DNA of 5,792 bases from an uncultured Flammeovirgaceae bacterium (lineage in GTDB: Bacteria; Bacteroidota; Bacteroidia; Cytophagales; Cyclobacteriaceae), in the NCBI GenBank assembly GCA_946886805.1, contig CAMPJM010000283.1:1-5792 (forward strand). Direction: 5' to 3'. A model generated the notes under the pieces. That model was given only the letters and a program-made list of their open reading frames with translations. It did no database searches and was not told the origin of the DNA. Made by a program: the position numbers and the translations under genes. Position 1 is the first letter of the stretch; each line of letters starts with the position of its first letter. Of the stretch, positions 1 to 5,740 are shown one piece after another.

Positions 1-74
1 GCTCTAAGCCTATCTTTATCTTTAGCCAACATAGCCTTTTTTATATCCGCTTCAATAGTTTGCTTTAGGTTCAT
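1..74 (-). CDS. yqeY: GatB/YqeY domain protein, N-terminal fragment
   Basis: Only the first 24 codons are inside the window; the gene continues past the left edge. Reading leftward from the ATG at 74, the peptide begins MNLKQTIEADIKKAMLAKDK and continues DRLR. This is the usual opening of YqeY proteins: a short helix, then a lysine-rich stretch of the type MKAKDKxRLxALR. YqeY resembles the tail domain of GatB, the tRNA-dependent amidotransferase subunit, and is thought to contact tRNA, but its own role is poorly known. It is transcribed away from pdxJ, and the region between them (75-367) could carry a long 5' leader for it. No Shine-Dalgarno sequence is seen, as is common in Bacteroidota. 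The family call rests on a short fragment, so it is good but not certain. Confidence 0.75.
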   Translation of the reverse strand, partial: MNLKQTIEADIKKAMLAKDKDRLR

Positions 75-95
75 CTTTGTTTATGATTTTGTTTA

Positions 96-105
96 GTGAT
101 ATCAC
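96..105. repeat. 10-bp perfect palindrome GTGATATCAC
   Basis: The sequence is a perfect dyad with no spacer, 22 bases upstream of the yqeY ATG. It lies in the untranslated leader or promoter-proximal DNA of that gene. It could be a regulator half-site pair, but a 10-bp palindrome can also occur by chance. Confidence 0.3.
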
Positions 106-112
106 CCGTATA

Positions 113-206
113 TGATGAAGTATGACGACCCCGCCTGGTAATGTTTTTTTACGTAAACCAGGTGTCATTTCAGTACTACCCTAGAAAGTATCAAAAGACT
201 TCATCA
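113..206. other. Nested inverted repeats, possible three-way-junction RNA
   Basis: Three helices nest without conflict. P1 pairs TGATGAAGT (113-121) with ACTTCATCA (198-206), 9 bp and perfect. P2 begins at the very next base and pairs ATGAC (122-126) with GTCAT (164-168). After a bulge it continues with CCTGGT (134-139) against ACCAGG (157-162). P3 pairs TACT (174-177) with AGTA (187-190). G-T appositions at 133/163 and 173/191 would add pairs only in a plus-strand RNA, a slight hint of direction. It could be the leader of yqeY (minus), a leader or small RNA on the plus strand, or a protein-binding site. It does not match the conserved cores of the TPP, purine, THF or SAM riboswitches or the hammerhead ribozyme as I know them. 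Any one of these repeats could arise by chance in AT-rich DNA; the orderly nesting is the evidence. Confidence 0.35.
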
Positions 207-233
207 GAATGGTATTTTTGGGTATTGATGATA

Positions 234-241
234 CAAAGTTA
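234..241 (-). promoter_or_regulatory. Candidate minus-7 box for yqeY
   Basis: Read on the minus strand this is TAACTTTG, a full match to the Bacteroidota minus-7 consensus TAnnTTTG. No TTTG is found at the expected spacing upstream; the nearest TTG (270-268) is about 26 bases away, which is too far. If used, transcription would begin near 228 and give yqeY a leader of about 150 bases containing the nested repeats at 113-206. Confidence 0.35.
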
Positions 242-294
242 TAATAAATATGCTTAAACTCTTTATTCAAGCTGTTTTCCTATTAAAGAAATCT

Positions 295-302
295 TAAATT
301 TG
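295..302 (+). promoter_or_regulatory. Candidate minus-7 box for pdxJ
   Basis: TAAATTTG matches the Bacteroidota consensus TAnnTTTG in full and is identical to the minus-7 box proposed for metK at 3066-3073. The minus-33 element is poor: only TGTT/GTTTT around 273-278. The predicted transcript starts near 308, giving a leader of about 60 bases before the pdxJ ATG. Confidence 0.5.
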
Positions 303-367
303 TTAGAAATAATATTCAACTGCATTTATAATTTTAATTTACCGGACCTCAGGCATCCCAGATAATT

Positions 368-1096
368 ATGACCAGACTCAGTGTAAACATCAATAAATTT
401 GCTACCTTAAGGAATGCCCGAGGTGGCAATAATCCGAATTTACTCCAAACCGCTTTAGATTGTGAAAATTTTGGCGCCCAGGGAATAACGGTACATCCCC
501 GCCCGGACGAAAGGCATATTCGCTACAACGATGTCCTGCAATTGAAAGATCACATCAAGACTGAATTCAATATCGAAGGGTTTCCAGACAAAAGGTATAT
601 GGAACTTGTTTCGTTGACAAAGCCGGCACAAGCAACATTGGTTCCTGATCCTCCTGATGCTATTACTTCAAATGCCGGCTGGGATACCATCAAAAACCGG
701 GATTTTCTTTCGGATATTGTTTCCCAATTACAAAGTTTGGGCATAAGAACTTCAATTTTTGTTGATCCGGTGGAGAAAATGATCGAAGGAGCAAAACAAA
801 CGGGAACCAACAATATTGAACTCTATACTGAGAGCTACGCAAGAAATTTCCATATAGACAAACAATCGGCTATTGCTCCATATATAAAATCCGCGTCCCT
901 GGCGGCCTCTATCGGCTTAAAAATAAATGCAGGACATGACCTGGACCTAGAAAACCTTTCTTATCTAAAACAAAACATTCCCTATCTCGACGAAGTATCA
1001 ATTGGACATGCGCTTGTTTGTGATGCAATCTATCTGGGGTTAGAAAATACTATTCAACTATATTTACGGCAATTACAGGTCGAGTCCTTTAGTTGA
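368..1096 (+). CDS. pdxJ: Pyridoxine 5'-phosphate synthase PdxJ
   Basis: PdxJ is the cytosolic TIM-barrel enzyme that condenses 1-deoxy-D-xylulose 5-phosphate with 3-amino-1-hydroxyacetone phosphate, closing the ring of pyridoxine 5'-phosphate in the DXP-dependent vitamin B6 pathway. The 242 residues match the family length. Visible signatures are [15 protein letters not shown] (residues 6-20), [13 protein letters not shown] (39-51), NIEG (68-71), LKINAGHDL (184-192) and [15 protein letters not shown] (211-225). Residues corresponding to known active-site positions are present: His43, Arg45, Glu70, His190 and His214. The ATG at 368 fits the family start, since VNIN follows within six residues. 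No Shine-Dalgarno is visible upstream. The stop lies within a 13-base tandem repeat (1091-1116). It is the first gene of the plus-strand run and probably lies upstream of the hydrolase in one transcript. Identification is secure from the motifs. Confidence 0.97.
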   Translation: MTRLSVNINKFATLRNARGGNNPNLLQTALDCENFGAQGITVHPRPDERHIRYNDVLQLKDHIKTEFNIEGFPDKRYMELVSLTKPAQATLVPDPPDAITSNAGWDTIKNRDFLSDIVSQLQSLGIRTSIFVDPVEKMIEGAKQTGTNNIELYTESYARNFHIDKQSAIAPYIKSASLAASIGLKINAGHDLDLENLSYLKQNIPYLDEVSIGHALVCDAIYLGLENTIQLYLRQLQVESFS

Positions 1097-1116
1097 GAAA
1101 AAAAGTTGAGAAGAAA
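1091..1116 (+). repeat. 13-bp tandem duplication over the pdxJ stop codon
   Basis: AGTTGAGAAAAAA (1091-1103) is followed directly by AGTTGAGAAGAAA (1104-1116), 12 of 13 bases identical. The first copy contains the pdxJ TGA stop (1094-1096). This looks like a small slippage duplication; no function is evident. Confidence 0.6.
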
Positions 1117-1187
1117 ATATTAATACGATCGGGAGGTGCACAAGCAATTTTTATAAGCTGTTAAAGTCAGATACTAAACTTTTAAGA

Positions 1188-1949
1188 ATGGAACTTAATT
1201 ACAAAGCAATAGGAGAAGGGAAACCCATCATTATTTTACATGGTGTGTTCGGTTCATTAGACAATTGGTTGACCGTTGGTAAAAAGCTTTCAGAAAGCTT
1301 TAAAATTTATCTGTTAGATCTAAGAAATCATGGCGACTCTTTTCATGACGAAGAATTTACGTATGAAGCTATGTCCGATGACCTTGTAAATTTTATTAAG
1401 CATGAAAAAATAGATAACCCTGTGATAATTGGTCATTCGATGGGAGGGAAAGTAGCCATGAAATTTGGAGTAAACCATCCTGAGTTGTTTGATAGACTTA
1501 TAATAGTTGATATTGCACCGCGAGCCTATCCCCCACATCATCAAAATATACTTAAAGGATTAAATTCAATAGACTTAAAAGCGCTGAAATCCAGAAAGGA
1601 AGCAGAAGAACAACTTGCATCCTATGTACCTGAAATTGGTGAAAGACAGTTCCTCTTAAAGAATTTGAAAAGAGAGGGTGAAAATTTTATGTGGAAATTA
1701 AATTTACCCGTTATCACAGAAAAGATAAATAATGTTGGCGAAGGTCTTGAGGATAAACTCGCAACAGATAAACCTACTTTGTTTATCCGCGGTGAAAATT
1801 CTGATTATATAACCAACAAGGATAATATTTCGATTGTGGCTTTTTTCCCAAATTCAGAAGTGAAAACTGTGAAAAATGCCGGGCATTGGGTCCATGCCCA
1901 AAACCCTGAAGCAGTTATTGAACTCGTTACCGAGTTTGTTCACAATTAA
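1188..1949 (+). CDS. Alpha/beta-fold hydrolase, YbfF/ABHD11-like esterase
   Basis: This 253-residue protein has the complete outline of a small alpha/beta hydrolase. The oxyanion-loop motif is LHGVFGS (17-23), then LLDLRNHGDS (42-51). The nucleophile elbow GHSMGG (82-87) places Ser84, VDIAP (107-111) places Asp108, and GHWVH (232-236) places His233. The Ser84-Asp108 spacing of 24 matches YbfF, where (from memory) an aspartate after the nucleophile strand is the catalytic acid. The whole pattern LHGxFGSxxNW / DxRNHGxS / GHSMGG is that of the YbfF and human ABHD11 group, which hydrolyse acyl or thioester substrates in vitro. The natural substrate is unknown. There is no signal peptide, so it should be cytosolic. 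It starts 91 bases after pdxJ with no clear promoter or Shine-Dalgarno between, so co-transcription is likely. Other alpha/beta hydrolase families fit less well. Confidence 0.88.
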   Translation: MELNYKAIGEGKPIIILHGVFGSLDNWLTVGKKLSESFKIYLLDLRNHGDSFHDEEFTYEAMSDDLVNFIKHEKIDNPVIIGHSMGGKVAMKFGVNHPELFDRLIIVDIAPRAYPPHHQNILKGLNSIDLKALKSRKEAEEQLASYVPEIGERQFLLKNLKREGENFMWKLNLPVITEKINNVGEGLEDKLATDKPTLFIRGENSDYITNKDNISIVAFFPNSEVKTVKNAGHWVHAQNPEAVIELVTEFVHN

Positions 1950-1968
1950 ACAAACGTTTTTCTATTTT
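1934..1968 (+). terminator. Weak terminator-like hairpin after the hydrolase
   Basis: GTTTGTT (1934-1940) pairs with AACAAAC (1949-1955) around an 8-base loop, followed by GTTTTTCTATTTT. The stem overlaps the last codons and TAA stop (1947-1949) of the hydrolase. It is only 7 bp with two G-C pairs, so efficiency is doubtful. Its place in the 37-base gap between convergent genes supports a terminator role. Confidence 0.4.
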
Positions 1969-1986
1969 AATATAAGAATGGGAGGA

Positions 1987-2214
1987 TCATTTACTTCGAA
2001 AAAAATAAATGATGAGGGACAAAACTATGCTTAAAATAATGCTTGATGCCAAAGGAAAATAAAATGTAAAATTTTCCTTTTTGATTAAAATATCGCCAGG
2101 GAGCTTCCCGAGAAAAGGTATATCATCAAAAAAGTAGACGACTAAACCAATGATGGCGATGACTATTCCGATAATTATTAAGTTCAGACCCATTTTATTT
2201 CCAGGCTTTTTCAT
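1987..2214 (-). CDS. DUF2905 family small membrane protein
   Basis: This is a 75-residue protein of unknown function. A basic N-terminus (MKKPGNK) leads into a first hydrophobic segment at about residues 9-28. Next comes the conserved polar loop IPFLGKLPGDILIKKENFTFYFPL (33-56), then a second hydrophobic segment at about 55-71 ending in basic RSK. The pattern IPxLGxLPGDxxxxxxxFxFYFP is the hallmark of DUF2905, so it should be a two-helix inner-membrane protein. The ATG at 2214 is preferred over Met8 because AAGG lies about eight bases upstream of it, one of the few Shine-Dalgarno-like sites in the window, and because DUF2905 proteins usually have a short lead before helix 1. It is convergent with the hydrolase and divergent, by 51 bases, from the methyltransferase. 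It stands alone on its strand here, so context gives no functional hint. Confidence 0.85.
   Translation of the reverse strand: MKKPGNKMGLNLIIIGIVIAIIGLVVYFFDDIPFLGKLPGDILIKKENFTFYFPLASSIILSIVLSLIIYFFRSK
2051..2080. repeat. 10-bp perfect inverted repeat inside the DUF2905 gene
   Basis: AAAGGAAAAT (2051-2060) and ATTTTCCTTT (2071-2080) form a perfect 10-bp stem with a 10-base loop, and two more T follow on the plus strand. On the minus strand these bases encode the conserved KENFTFYFP stretch, so codon constraint may explain it. As a plus-strand RNA it resembles a second, backup terminator about 100 bases beyond the hydrolase stop. Confidence 0.45.
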
Positions 2215-2241
2215 TTTGACCTTACTGTAATCTGCTATAAT
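2215..2241 (+). promoter_or_regulatory. Candidate promoter of the methyltransferase gene
   Basis: TTTG (2215-2218) lies 17 bases before TATAAT (2236-2241), 24 bases ahead of the ATG. The upstream element suits a Bacteroidota minus-33, but the downstream box is of the sigma70 type rather than TAnnTTTG, so the match is mixed. TTGACC at 2216-2221 gives a 14-base spacer to TATAAT, too short for a classical promoter. The 51-base divergent gap must hold start signals for both flanking genes. Confidence 0.3.
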
Positions 2242-2265
2242 CTAAAAAGAAATAATTCCACTCAC

Positions 2266-3003
2266 ATGAATTCTTTTGAAACCAAAGGTAAGCTTTATTT
2301 AATTCCGACTGTAATAGCAGCTGATACCGTTAAAAACGTAATTTCCCCGCAAATAGTGACTTGTGTTTCAAATTTAGATTATTATTTAGTTGAAAACCTA
2401 CGTACGGCGCGAAGGTTTTTAAGTGAAATGAAAACTACTTTACCAGAGCTCCGGTTGCCAAAGGCCATAGAGGAAATTCACTTTGCTGAACTGTCGAAAG
2501 ATACTTCTCCTGATGAAGTAATGAAGCTTCTGGAGCCAGTTTTAAATGGTACAGATGCCGGGGTAATTTCAGAGGCAGGCTGCCCCGGAGTAGCAGATCC
2601 CGGAGCATTAGCTGTGCATTATGCCCACCGATTAGGCATAAAAGTTGTTCCTCTCGTTGGGCCATCCTCAATATTATTAGCACTAATGGCTTCAGGATTT
2701 AGTGGCCAGTCATTCACCTTTCATGGATATCTGCCTATTGAAAATAAGGAAAAGGCAAAAGTGCTTAAAAAGTTGGAAGCAGATGCACAAAAGCTAAAGC
2801 AAACTCAAATATTTATGGAAACGCCTTATAGAAATAACAAGCTATTTCAGGATATTTTACAAAACTGCCACCCTGAGACGCTATTATGTGTGGCAAAAGA
2901 CATAACAGGTAAAAACGAGTTTATTGCTACGAAATCTATAAAAGAGTGGAAAAATCATCCGCTTGATTTGCATAAGATCCCAGCAATATTCATGCTTTAT
3001 TGA
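2266..3003 (+). CDS. SAM-dependent methyltransferase, RsmI-like
   Basis: The 245-residue protein has the tetrapyrrole-methylase (class III) fold used by RsmI, which 2'-O-methylates 16S rRNA at C1402. In order: strand 1 GKLYLIPT (8-15), ENLRTARRFL (43-52) where RsmI has EDTRxTxxLL, the loop GVISEAGCPGVADPGA (99-114) equivalent to RsmI SDAGTPxxxDPG, KVVPLVGPSSILLALMASG (126-144), FTFHGYLP (150-157), QIFMETPYRNNKLFQDIL (181-198) and LCVAKDITGKNEFI (207-220). It is about 40 residues shorter than E. coli RsmI, and the EDTR signature has become ENLR. It is therefore probably a Bacteroidota paralogue with an unproven, perhaps different, substrate rather than RsmI itself. It should be cytosolic. metK follows 105 bases downstream on the same strand but has its own promoter. 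The ATG at 2266 gives a normal family N-terminus; no Shine-Dalgarno is seen. Confidence 0.88.
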   Translation: MNSFETKGKLYLIPTVIAADTVKNVISPQIVTCVSNLDYYLVENLRTARRFLSEMKTTLPELRLPKAIEEIHFAELSKDTSPDEVMKLLEPVLNGTDAGVISEAGCPGVADPGALAVHYAHRLGIKVVPLVGPSSILLALMASGFSGQSFTFHGYLPIENKEKAKVLKKLEADAQKLKQTQIFMETPYRNNKLFQDILQNCHPETLLCVAKDITGKNEFIATKSIKEWKNHPLDLHKIPAIFMLY

Positions 3004-3043
3004 ACTTAAAGAAAATTGTAATACCCTTCCTGAAAAAACCAAT

Positions 3044-3073
3044 TTTGTTTTAGGTCTTTTTAACCTAAATTTG
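3044..3073 (+). promoter_or_regulatory. metK promoter, Bacteroidota type
   Basis: TTTG (3044-3047) is followed after 18 bases by TAAATTTG (3066-3073). Both elements and the spacing match the Bacteroidota primary sigma consensus TTTG-N18/19-TAnnTTTG. Transcription should begin near 3080, leaving a leader of about 29 bases, too short for a SAM riboswitch. A 7-bp inverted repeat (3049-3069) spans the spacer and the start of the minus-7 box. Confidence 0.7.
3049..3069. promoter_or_regulatory. Possible operator in the metK promoter
   Basis: TTTAGGT (3049-3055) and ACCTAAA (3063-3069) form a perfect 7-bp dyad with a 7-base spacer. It sits between the minus-33 and minus-7 elements and overlaps the latter. 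A dimeric regulator bound here would block RNA polymerase. It could also be chance in AT-rich DNA, or a weak hairpin at the 3' end of the methyltransferase transcript. Confidence 0.35.
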
Positions 3074-3108
3074 TGACTTAATTTAATTCTGAACTTATAC
3101 ATATAAAT

Positions 3109-4413
3109 ATGGCCTATTTATTTACTTCTGAATCCGTTTCAGAAGGACATCCCGATAAAATTTCTGATCAAATTTCCGACGCTATATTAGATGCCTTATT
3201 AGCACAGGATCCGAATTCAAGAGTAGCTTGTGAAACATTTGTTACTACAGGCTTGGTGATAGTGGGAGGTGAGGTAACAACTAACGCCTATGTGGAAATA
3301 CCTGATATTGTAAGGGCTACTATTAAAAAAATAGGCTATACCAAAGACGACTACAAGTTTGATGCAGAATCATGCGGAGTAATGGTAACACTTCATAGCC
3401 AATCTGCAGATATTGCTCAGGGTGTGGATGAGAAAGATGATAAAGAACAAGGCGCTGGCGATCAGGGAATGATGTTTGGCTATGCTTCCAAAGAAACACC
3501 GGAGTACCTGCCGATGGCACTGGCTTATTCCCACAGGTTAGTTCAGGAACTTGCAAAAATCAGAAAAGAGCAAAGTTCTTTGATGCCATATTTAAGACCT
3601 GACGCAAAAGCACAGGTTACTATTGAATATAACGAAGAGGGCACTCCTCTTAGAGTTCATACGGTGGTGGTATCGACTCAGCATGATGATTTTGTGAAAC
3701 CAGAAAACGAAAGTGCGGAAGCAAGAAGAGCTGCTGACAAACAAATGTTAGATAGAATTGCAAAAGATGTAACAGAAAATGTAATTAAAAAAATAATTCC
3801 ATCGGACTTGCTAAAAGATACCGTTTTTCACATTAACCCTACCGGTAAATTTGTGATTGGAGGCCCCCATGGAGATGCCGGGCTTACAGGAAGAAAAATA
3901 ATTGTCGATACCTATGGAGGCAAAGGCGCACATGGAGGAGGAGCATTTTCTGGTAAAGATGCTTCCAAAGTAGACAGAAGTGCTGCGTATGCCGCAAGAC
4001 ATATCGCTAAAAATATGGTTGCTGCGGGAATTTCTGATGAAATACTCGTTCAGGTTGCGTATGCCATAGGCGTTGCAAAGCCGGTTTCTTTAAACGTAAA
4101 TACCTATGGGAAATCAAAATTAGGTTTATCGGATGTAGAAATTGCGGAAAAAATTGAAGCTATTTTTGATATGAGGCCGAAAGCAATAATTGATAGATTA
4201 GGTTTGAAGAATCCTATCTTCTCTGATACGGCTGCTTATGGACATATGGGAAGAAACCCTTACAAAAAAGAAGTGGCTATTGAAACAGTAGAAGTACGAA
4301 ACAACGGAAACTCAAAAGAAGTGATTCATAAAAAAGAAAATAAAGAATTTGAATTCTTTACCTGGGAGAAGTTGGATTATGTAGACAAAATTAAAGGTGC
4401 TTTTAATTTATAA
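3109..4413 (+). CDS. metK: S-adenosylmethionine synthetase MetK
   Basis: MetK makes S-adenosylmethionine from methionine and ATP, releasing phosphate and pyrophosphate; it works as a cytosolic tetramer. The family signatures are intact: [20 protein letters not shown] (5-24) with His14 and Asp16, the hexapeptide GAGDQG (115-120) with Asp118, [10 protein letters not shown] (254-263), and the phosphate-loop nonapeptide GGGAFSGKD (276-284) with Lys283. Lys167 in LRPDAK matches the conserved substrate lysine. The 434 residues exceed the roughly 384 of E. coli MetK. The extra length lies mainly at about 193-215 (a charged stretch after STQHDD) and near the C-terminus (RNNGNSKEV, 4300-4330), as in other Bacteroidota. 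The ATG at 3109 is fixed by the conserved LFTSESV start. It has its own promoter and a strong terminator, so it is probably monocistronic. It supplies SAM to enzymes such as its upstream neighbour. Confidence 0.98.
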   Translation: MAYLFTSESVSEGHPDKISDQISDAILDALLAQDPNSRVACETFVTTGLVIVGGEVTTNAYVEIPDIVRATIKKIGYTKDDYKFDAESCGVMVTLHSQSADIAQGVDEKDDKEQGAGDQGMMFGYASKETPEYLPMALAYSHRLVQELAKIRKEQSSLMPYLRPDAKAQVTIEYNEEGTPLRVHTVVVSTQHDDFVKPENESAEARRAADKQMLDRIAKDVTENVIKKIIPSDLLKDTVFHINPTGKFVIGGPHGDAGLTGRKIIVDTYGGKGAHGGGAFSGKDASKVDRSAAYAARHIAKNMVAAGISDEILVQVAYAIGVAKPVSLNVNTYGKSKLGLSDVEIAEKIEAIFDMRPKAIIDRLGLKNPIFSDTAAYGHMGRNPYKKEVAIETVEVRNNGNSKEVIHKKENKEFEFFTWEKLDYVDKIKGAFNL

Positions 4414-4443
4414 GCCGTATTGGTAGATCACCTAATATTTCCG

Positions 4444-4461
4444 GGAGCAACCTACTGTTCC
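4444..4461 (+). other. Small hairpin in the metK 3' untranslated region
   Basis: GGAGCA (4444-4449) can pair with TGTTCC (4456-4461) through five Watson-Crick pairs and one G-U, around a 6-base loop. It lies 30 bases after the metK stop and 20 before the terminator stem. It has no T tract and is not a terminator by itself. It may be a minor stabilising structure or chance. Confidence 0.25.
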
Positions 4462-4481
4462 ATTACAAAATTAGTGTAAAG

Positions 4482-4511
4482 AAAAAGGGTCAATAAAATG
4501 ACCCTTTTTTT
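4482..4511. terminator. Strong bidirectional rho-independent terminator
   Basis: AAAAAGGGTC (4482-4491) and GACCCTTTTT (4500-4509) form a perfect 10-bp stem with an 8-base loop (AATAAAAT). On the plus strand the run of T extends through 4511, ending metK transcription. On the minus strand the complementary A run gives a T tract as well, so it can also end the xerC-hpf transcript 24 bases beyond the hpf stop. This is the expected arrangement for convergent units. Confidence 0.92.
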
Positions 4512-4534
4512 ATGTGGTTAATATCAGAAAATTA

Positions 4535-4834
4535 TTAGTGAGCTAACTGCTTGTCCTTTAACTTTTTTATTTGCCTTCTTAATGCTTCTACGGCTTTATC
4601 AGCAGCCGCTTCAAACGAACTGTTTTGGCCAATTGCAAATAACTGCGTGCCAGGTACATTGAGTTTTATTTCTATGATTTTATTTTGGTTTAAATCGTTG
4701 TTATCTAATTTTAAAAAAACTTCTCCGTCTATAACCCGGTCGTAAAATGTCTCGAGCTTGTCTGTTTTCTTTTGGATAAAATCGATAAGCTTTTTATCAG
4801 CGTCGAAATGAATAGAATGCATCTGTAACTTCAT
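4535..4834 (-). CDS. hpf: Ribosome hibernation-promoting factor, short HPF/RaiA type
   Basis: This is a 99-residue protein of the HPF/YfiA family, which binds in the decoding region of the 30S subunit in slow growth and helps ribosomes become inactive. It shows the family pattern: a first strand QMHSIHFDAD (4-13), a helix LIDFIQKKTDKLETFYD (16-32), paired strands GEVFLKL (37-43) and IIEIKLNVPG (53-62), then a lysine/arginine-rich helix SFEAAADKAVEALRRQIKKLKDK (73-95) that contacts rRNA. It ends directly after this helix, so it is the short form without the dimerising C-terminal domain of long HPF. The ATG at 4834 is preferred over Met5 because strand 1 needs the leading residues. It begins 24 bases after the recombinase stop on the same strand; this xerC-hpf order is common in Bacteroidota, so one transcript is likely. 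Confidence 0.93.
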   Translation of the reverse strand: MKLQMHSIHFDADKKLIDFIQKKTDKLETFYDRVIDGEVFLKLDNNDLNQNKIIEIKLNVPGTQLFAIGQNSSFEAAADKAVEALRRQIKKLKDKQLAH

Positions 4835-4858
4835 ACGTGTAAATTTTAAAAGTTAAAC

Positions 4859-5740
4859 TTAAGCTTTAGGATGAGCCTGATCAAAAATCGCCTTTAGTTT
4901 ATCCAATGAATTATGAGTGTAGATTTGAGTAGCCGCAAGATTAGAATGGCCTAAAAGCTCTTTTATGGCATTTAGGTCCGCTCCTTTATCTAACAAATGT
5001 GTAGCAAAGGTATGCCTTAACACATGAGGACTCTTTTTTTCTACAGCAGGAATAAGATCAAGATATTTCTTCACAATCCTATAAATAAACATCGGGTAAC
5101 CTGGCTCACCTTTATTGGTAACGATCAAATTGTCGTGTCTGTTATTGAGAAACTGGTTATTTTTGAACCTTTGGTAATTTTCTATGATTAATCCTATGCT
5201 TTTGGGGAAAGGGATAATACGTTCCTTATTTCTTTTACCCAACACCCTGATCTCCCTCGAAAATAAATCAACATCACTGGACCTGAGTTCTAACAATTCG
5301 GATAGCCGGATTCCCGTAGCGTATAACAATTCCAGAACGAGCTTATCCCTTGTTCCTTCAAAATTATCTTCAAATGGAAAATTATCTAGGAGTTTGCCCA
5401 GATGTTCTTCCTGAACAAATACCGGCAGACTTTTTTTGATTTTAAGCGCATGAAGATTTTGCATTTGATCATCTTCAGAAAGACCTTTCTTGCGCAAGAA
5501 TTTATAAAATGACCTTAATGATGCTAATTTCCTATTTACCGATCTGGTATTTAGGCTCTGTTCCATGAGCTGGATTACCCAAGACCTAACACAACTACTT
5601 TTTGCTTGTGCTATAGACAAATCAGGAAAATTTTCAGAAAGAAAAGAATTGAATTGGTAAAGATCGTTGCGATATGATTTAACAGTATGGCTACTGAATC
5701 GCTTTTCGAAGGTAATATAATGCAGAAAAGATTCTATCAT
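4859..5740 (-). CDS. xerC: Tyrosine recombinase XerC/XerD
   Basis: This 293-residue site-specific recombinase resolves chromosome dimers at dif together with a partner. The N-terminal SAM-like core-binding domain covers about residues 1-85 (FLHYITFEKRFSSHTVKSY, then NRKLASLRSFYKFL). The catalytic domain follows, with the full active-site set: Arg145 in ATGIRLSELL, Lys169 in VLGKRNKER, His239 and Arg242 in SPHVLRHTFATH, His265 in LLGHSN, and the nucleophile Tyr274 in TQIYTH. The length is normal for Xer proteins, and no phage or transposon genes lie nearby, so it is a housekeeping copy. Whether it acts as XerC or XerD cannot be settled from sequence alone; xerC is chosen from the neighbouring hpf. 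The ATG at 5740 gives the usual 10-residue lead before FEKRFS, and an in-frame stop lies just upstream. That ATG falls inside a long inverted repeat (5731-5786), suggesting translational control. Confidence 0.93.
   Translation of the reverse strand: MIESFLHYITFEKRFSSHTVKSYRNDLYQFNSFLSENFPDLSIAQAKSSCVRSWVIQLMEQSLNTRSVNRKLASLRSFYKFLRKKGLSEDDQMQNLHALKIKKSLPVFVQEEHLGKLLDNFPFEDNFEGTRDKLVLELLYATGIRLSELLELRSSDVDLFSREIRVLGKRNKERIIPFPKSIGLIIENYQRFKNNQFLNNRHDNLIVTNKGEPGYPMFIYRIVKKYLDLIPAVEKKSPHVLRHTFATHLLDKGADLNAIKELLGHSNLAATQIYTHNSLDKLKAIFDQAHPKA

Larger units (their letters stand above)
75..367. other. Divergent intergenic region between yqeY and pdxJ
   Basis: No coding sequence is apparent in these 293 bases. 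The region holds a perfect 10-bp palindrome (GTGATATCAC, 96-105), nested inverted repeats at 113-206, a direct repeat of GGTATT (211-216 and 221-226), and good matches to the Bacteroidota minus-7 box on both strands (minus 241-234, plus 295-302). It therefore probably carries the divergent promoters of yqeY and pdxJ. Its length is much greater than two promoters need, which leaves room for a structured leader or a small RNA. Confidence 0.7.

Noticed and set aside
113..240. Hammerhead ribozyme or known riboswitch in the yqeY-pdxJ gap
   Set aside because: TATGATGA and GAAAG stretches hint at a hammerhead, but the CUGANGA core is imperfect and the helices do not close in the needed order. No TPP, SAM or THF core was found.
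218..245. Sigma70-type promoter TTGGGT-N16-TATAAT before pdxJ
   Set aside because: The primary sigma factor of Bacteroidota does not use this consensus, and TATAAT is frequent in AT-rich intergenic DNA; the TAAATTTG box at 295-302 is a better choice.
550..813. 87-codon open frame on the minus strand inside pdxJ
   Set aside because: It lies wholly antisense to a confidently identified gene and has no recognisable protein features.
1320..1544. 74-codon minus-strand frame inside the hydrolase gene
   Set aside because: Shadow of the hydrolase; no family resemblance and no start context.
2435..3102. Two minus-strand frames (2435-2683 and 2884-3102) against the methyltransferase
   Set aside because: Both overlap a well-supported gene and have no plausible domain; the second also runs through the metK promoter.
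3004..3108. SAM riboswitch upstream of metK
   Set aside because: The predicted leader is only about 29 bases, and the 105-base gap contains no SAM-I, II or III core.
3323..4002. Minus-strand frames opposite metK (3323-3556, 3811-4002)
   Set aside because: metK is certain across this stretch and the antisense peptides have an odd composition with no motif.
4551..4745. Plus-strand frame opposite hpf with a hydrophobic N-terminus resembling a signal peptide
   Set aside because: It is the complement of the hpf coding sequence, starts beyond the terminator, and the hydrophobicity follows from the reverse complement of lysine and alanine codons.
5184..5414. 76-codon plus-strand frame opposite the recombinase
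   Set aside because: Fully antisense to conserved XerC/D catalytic-domain codons; no independent support.
4859..5740. Tyrosine recombinase as an integrase of a mobile element
   Set aside because: The length, full Xer motif set and coupling to hpf fit a housekeeping Xer gene; no att duplication, tRNA or phage genes are seen nearby.
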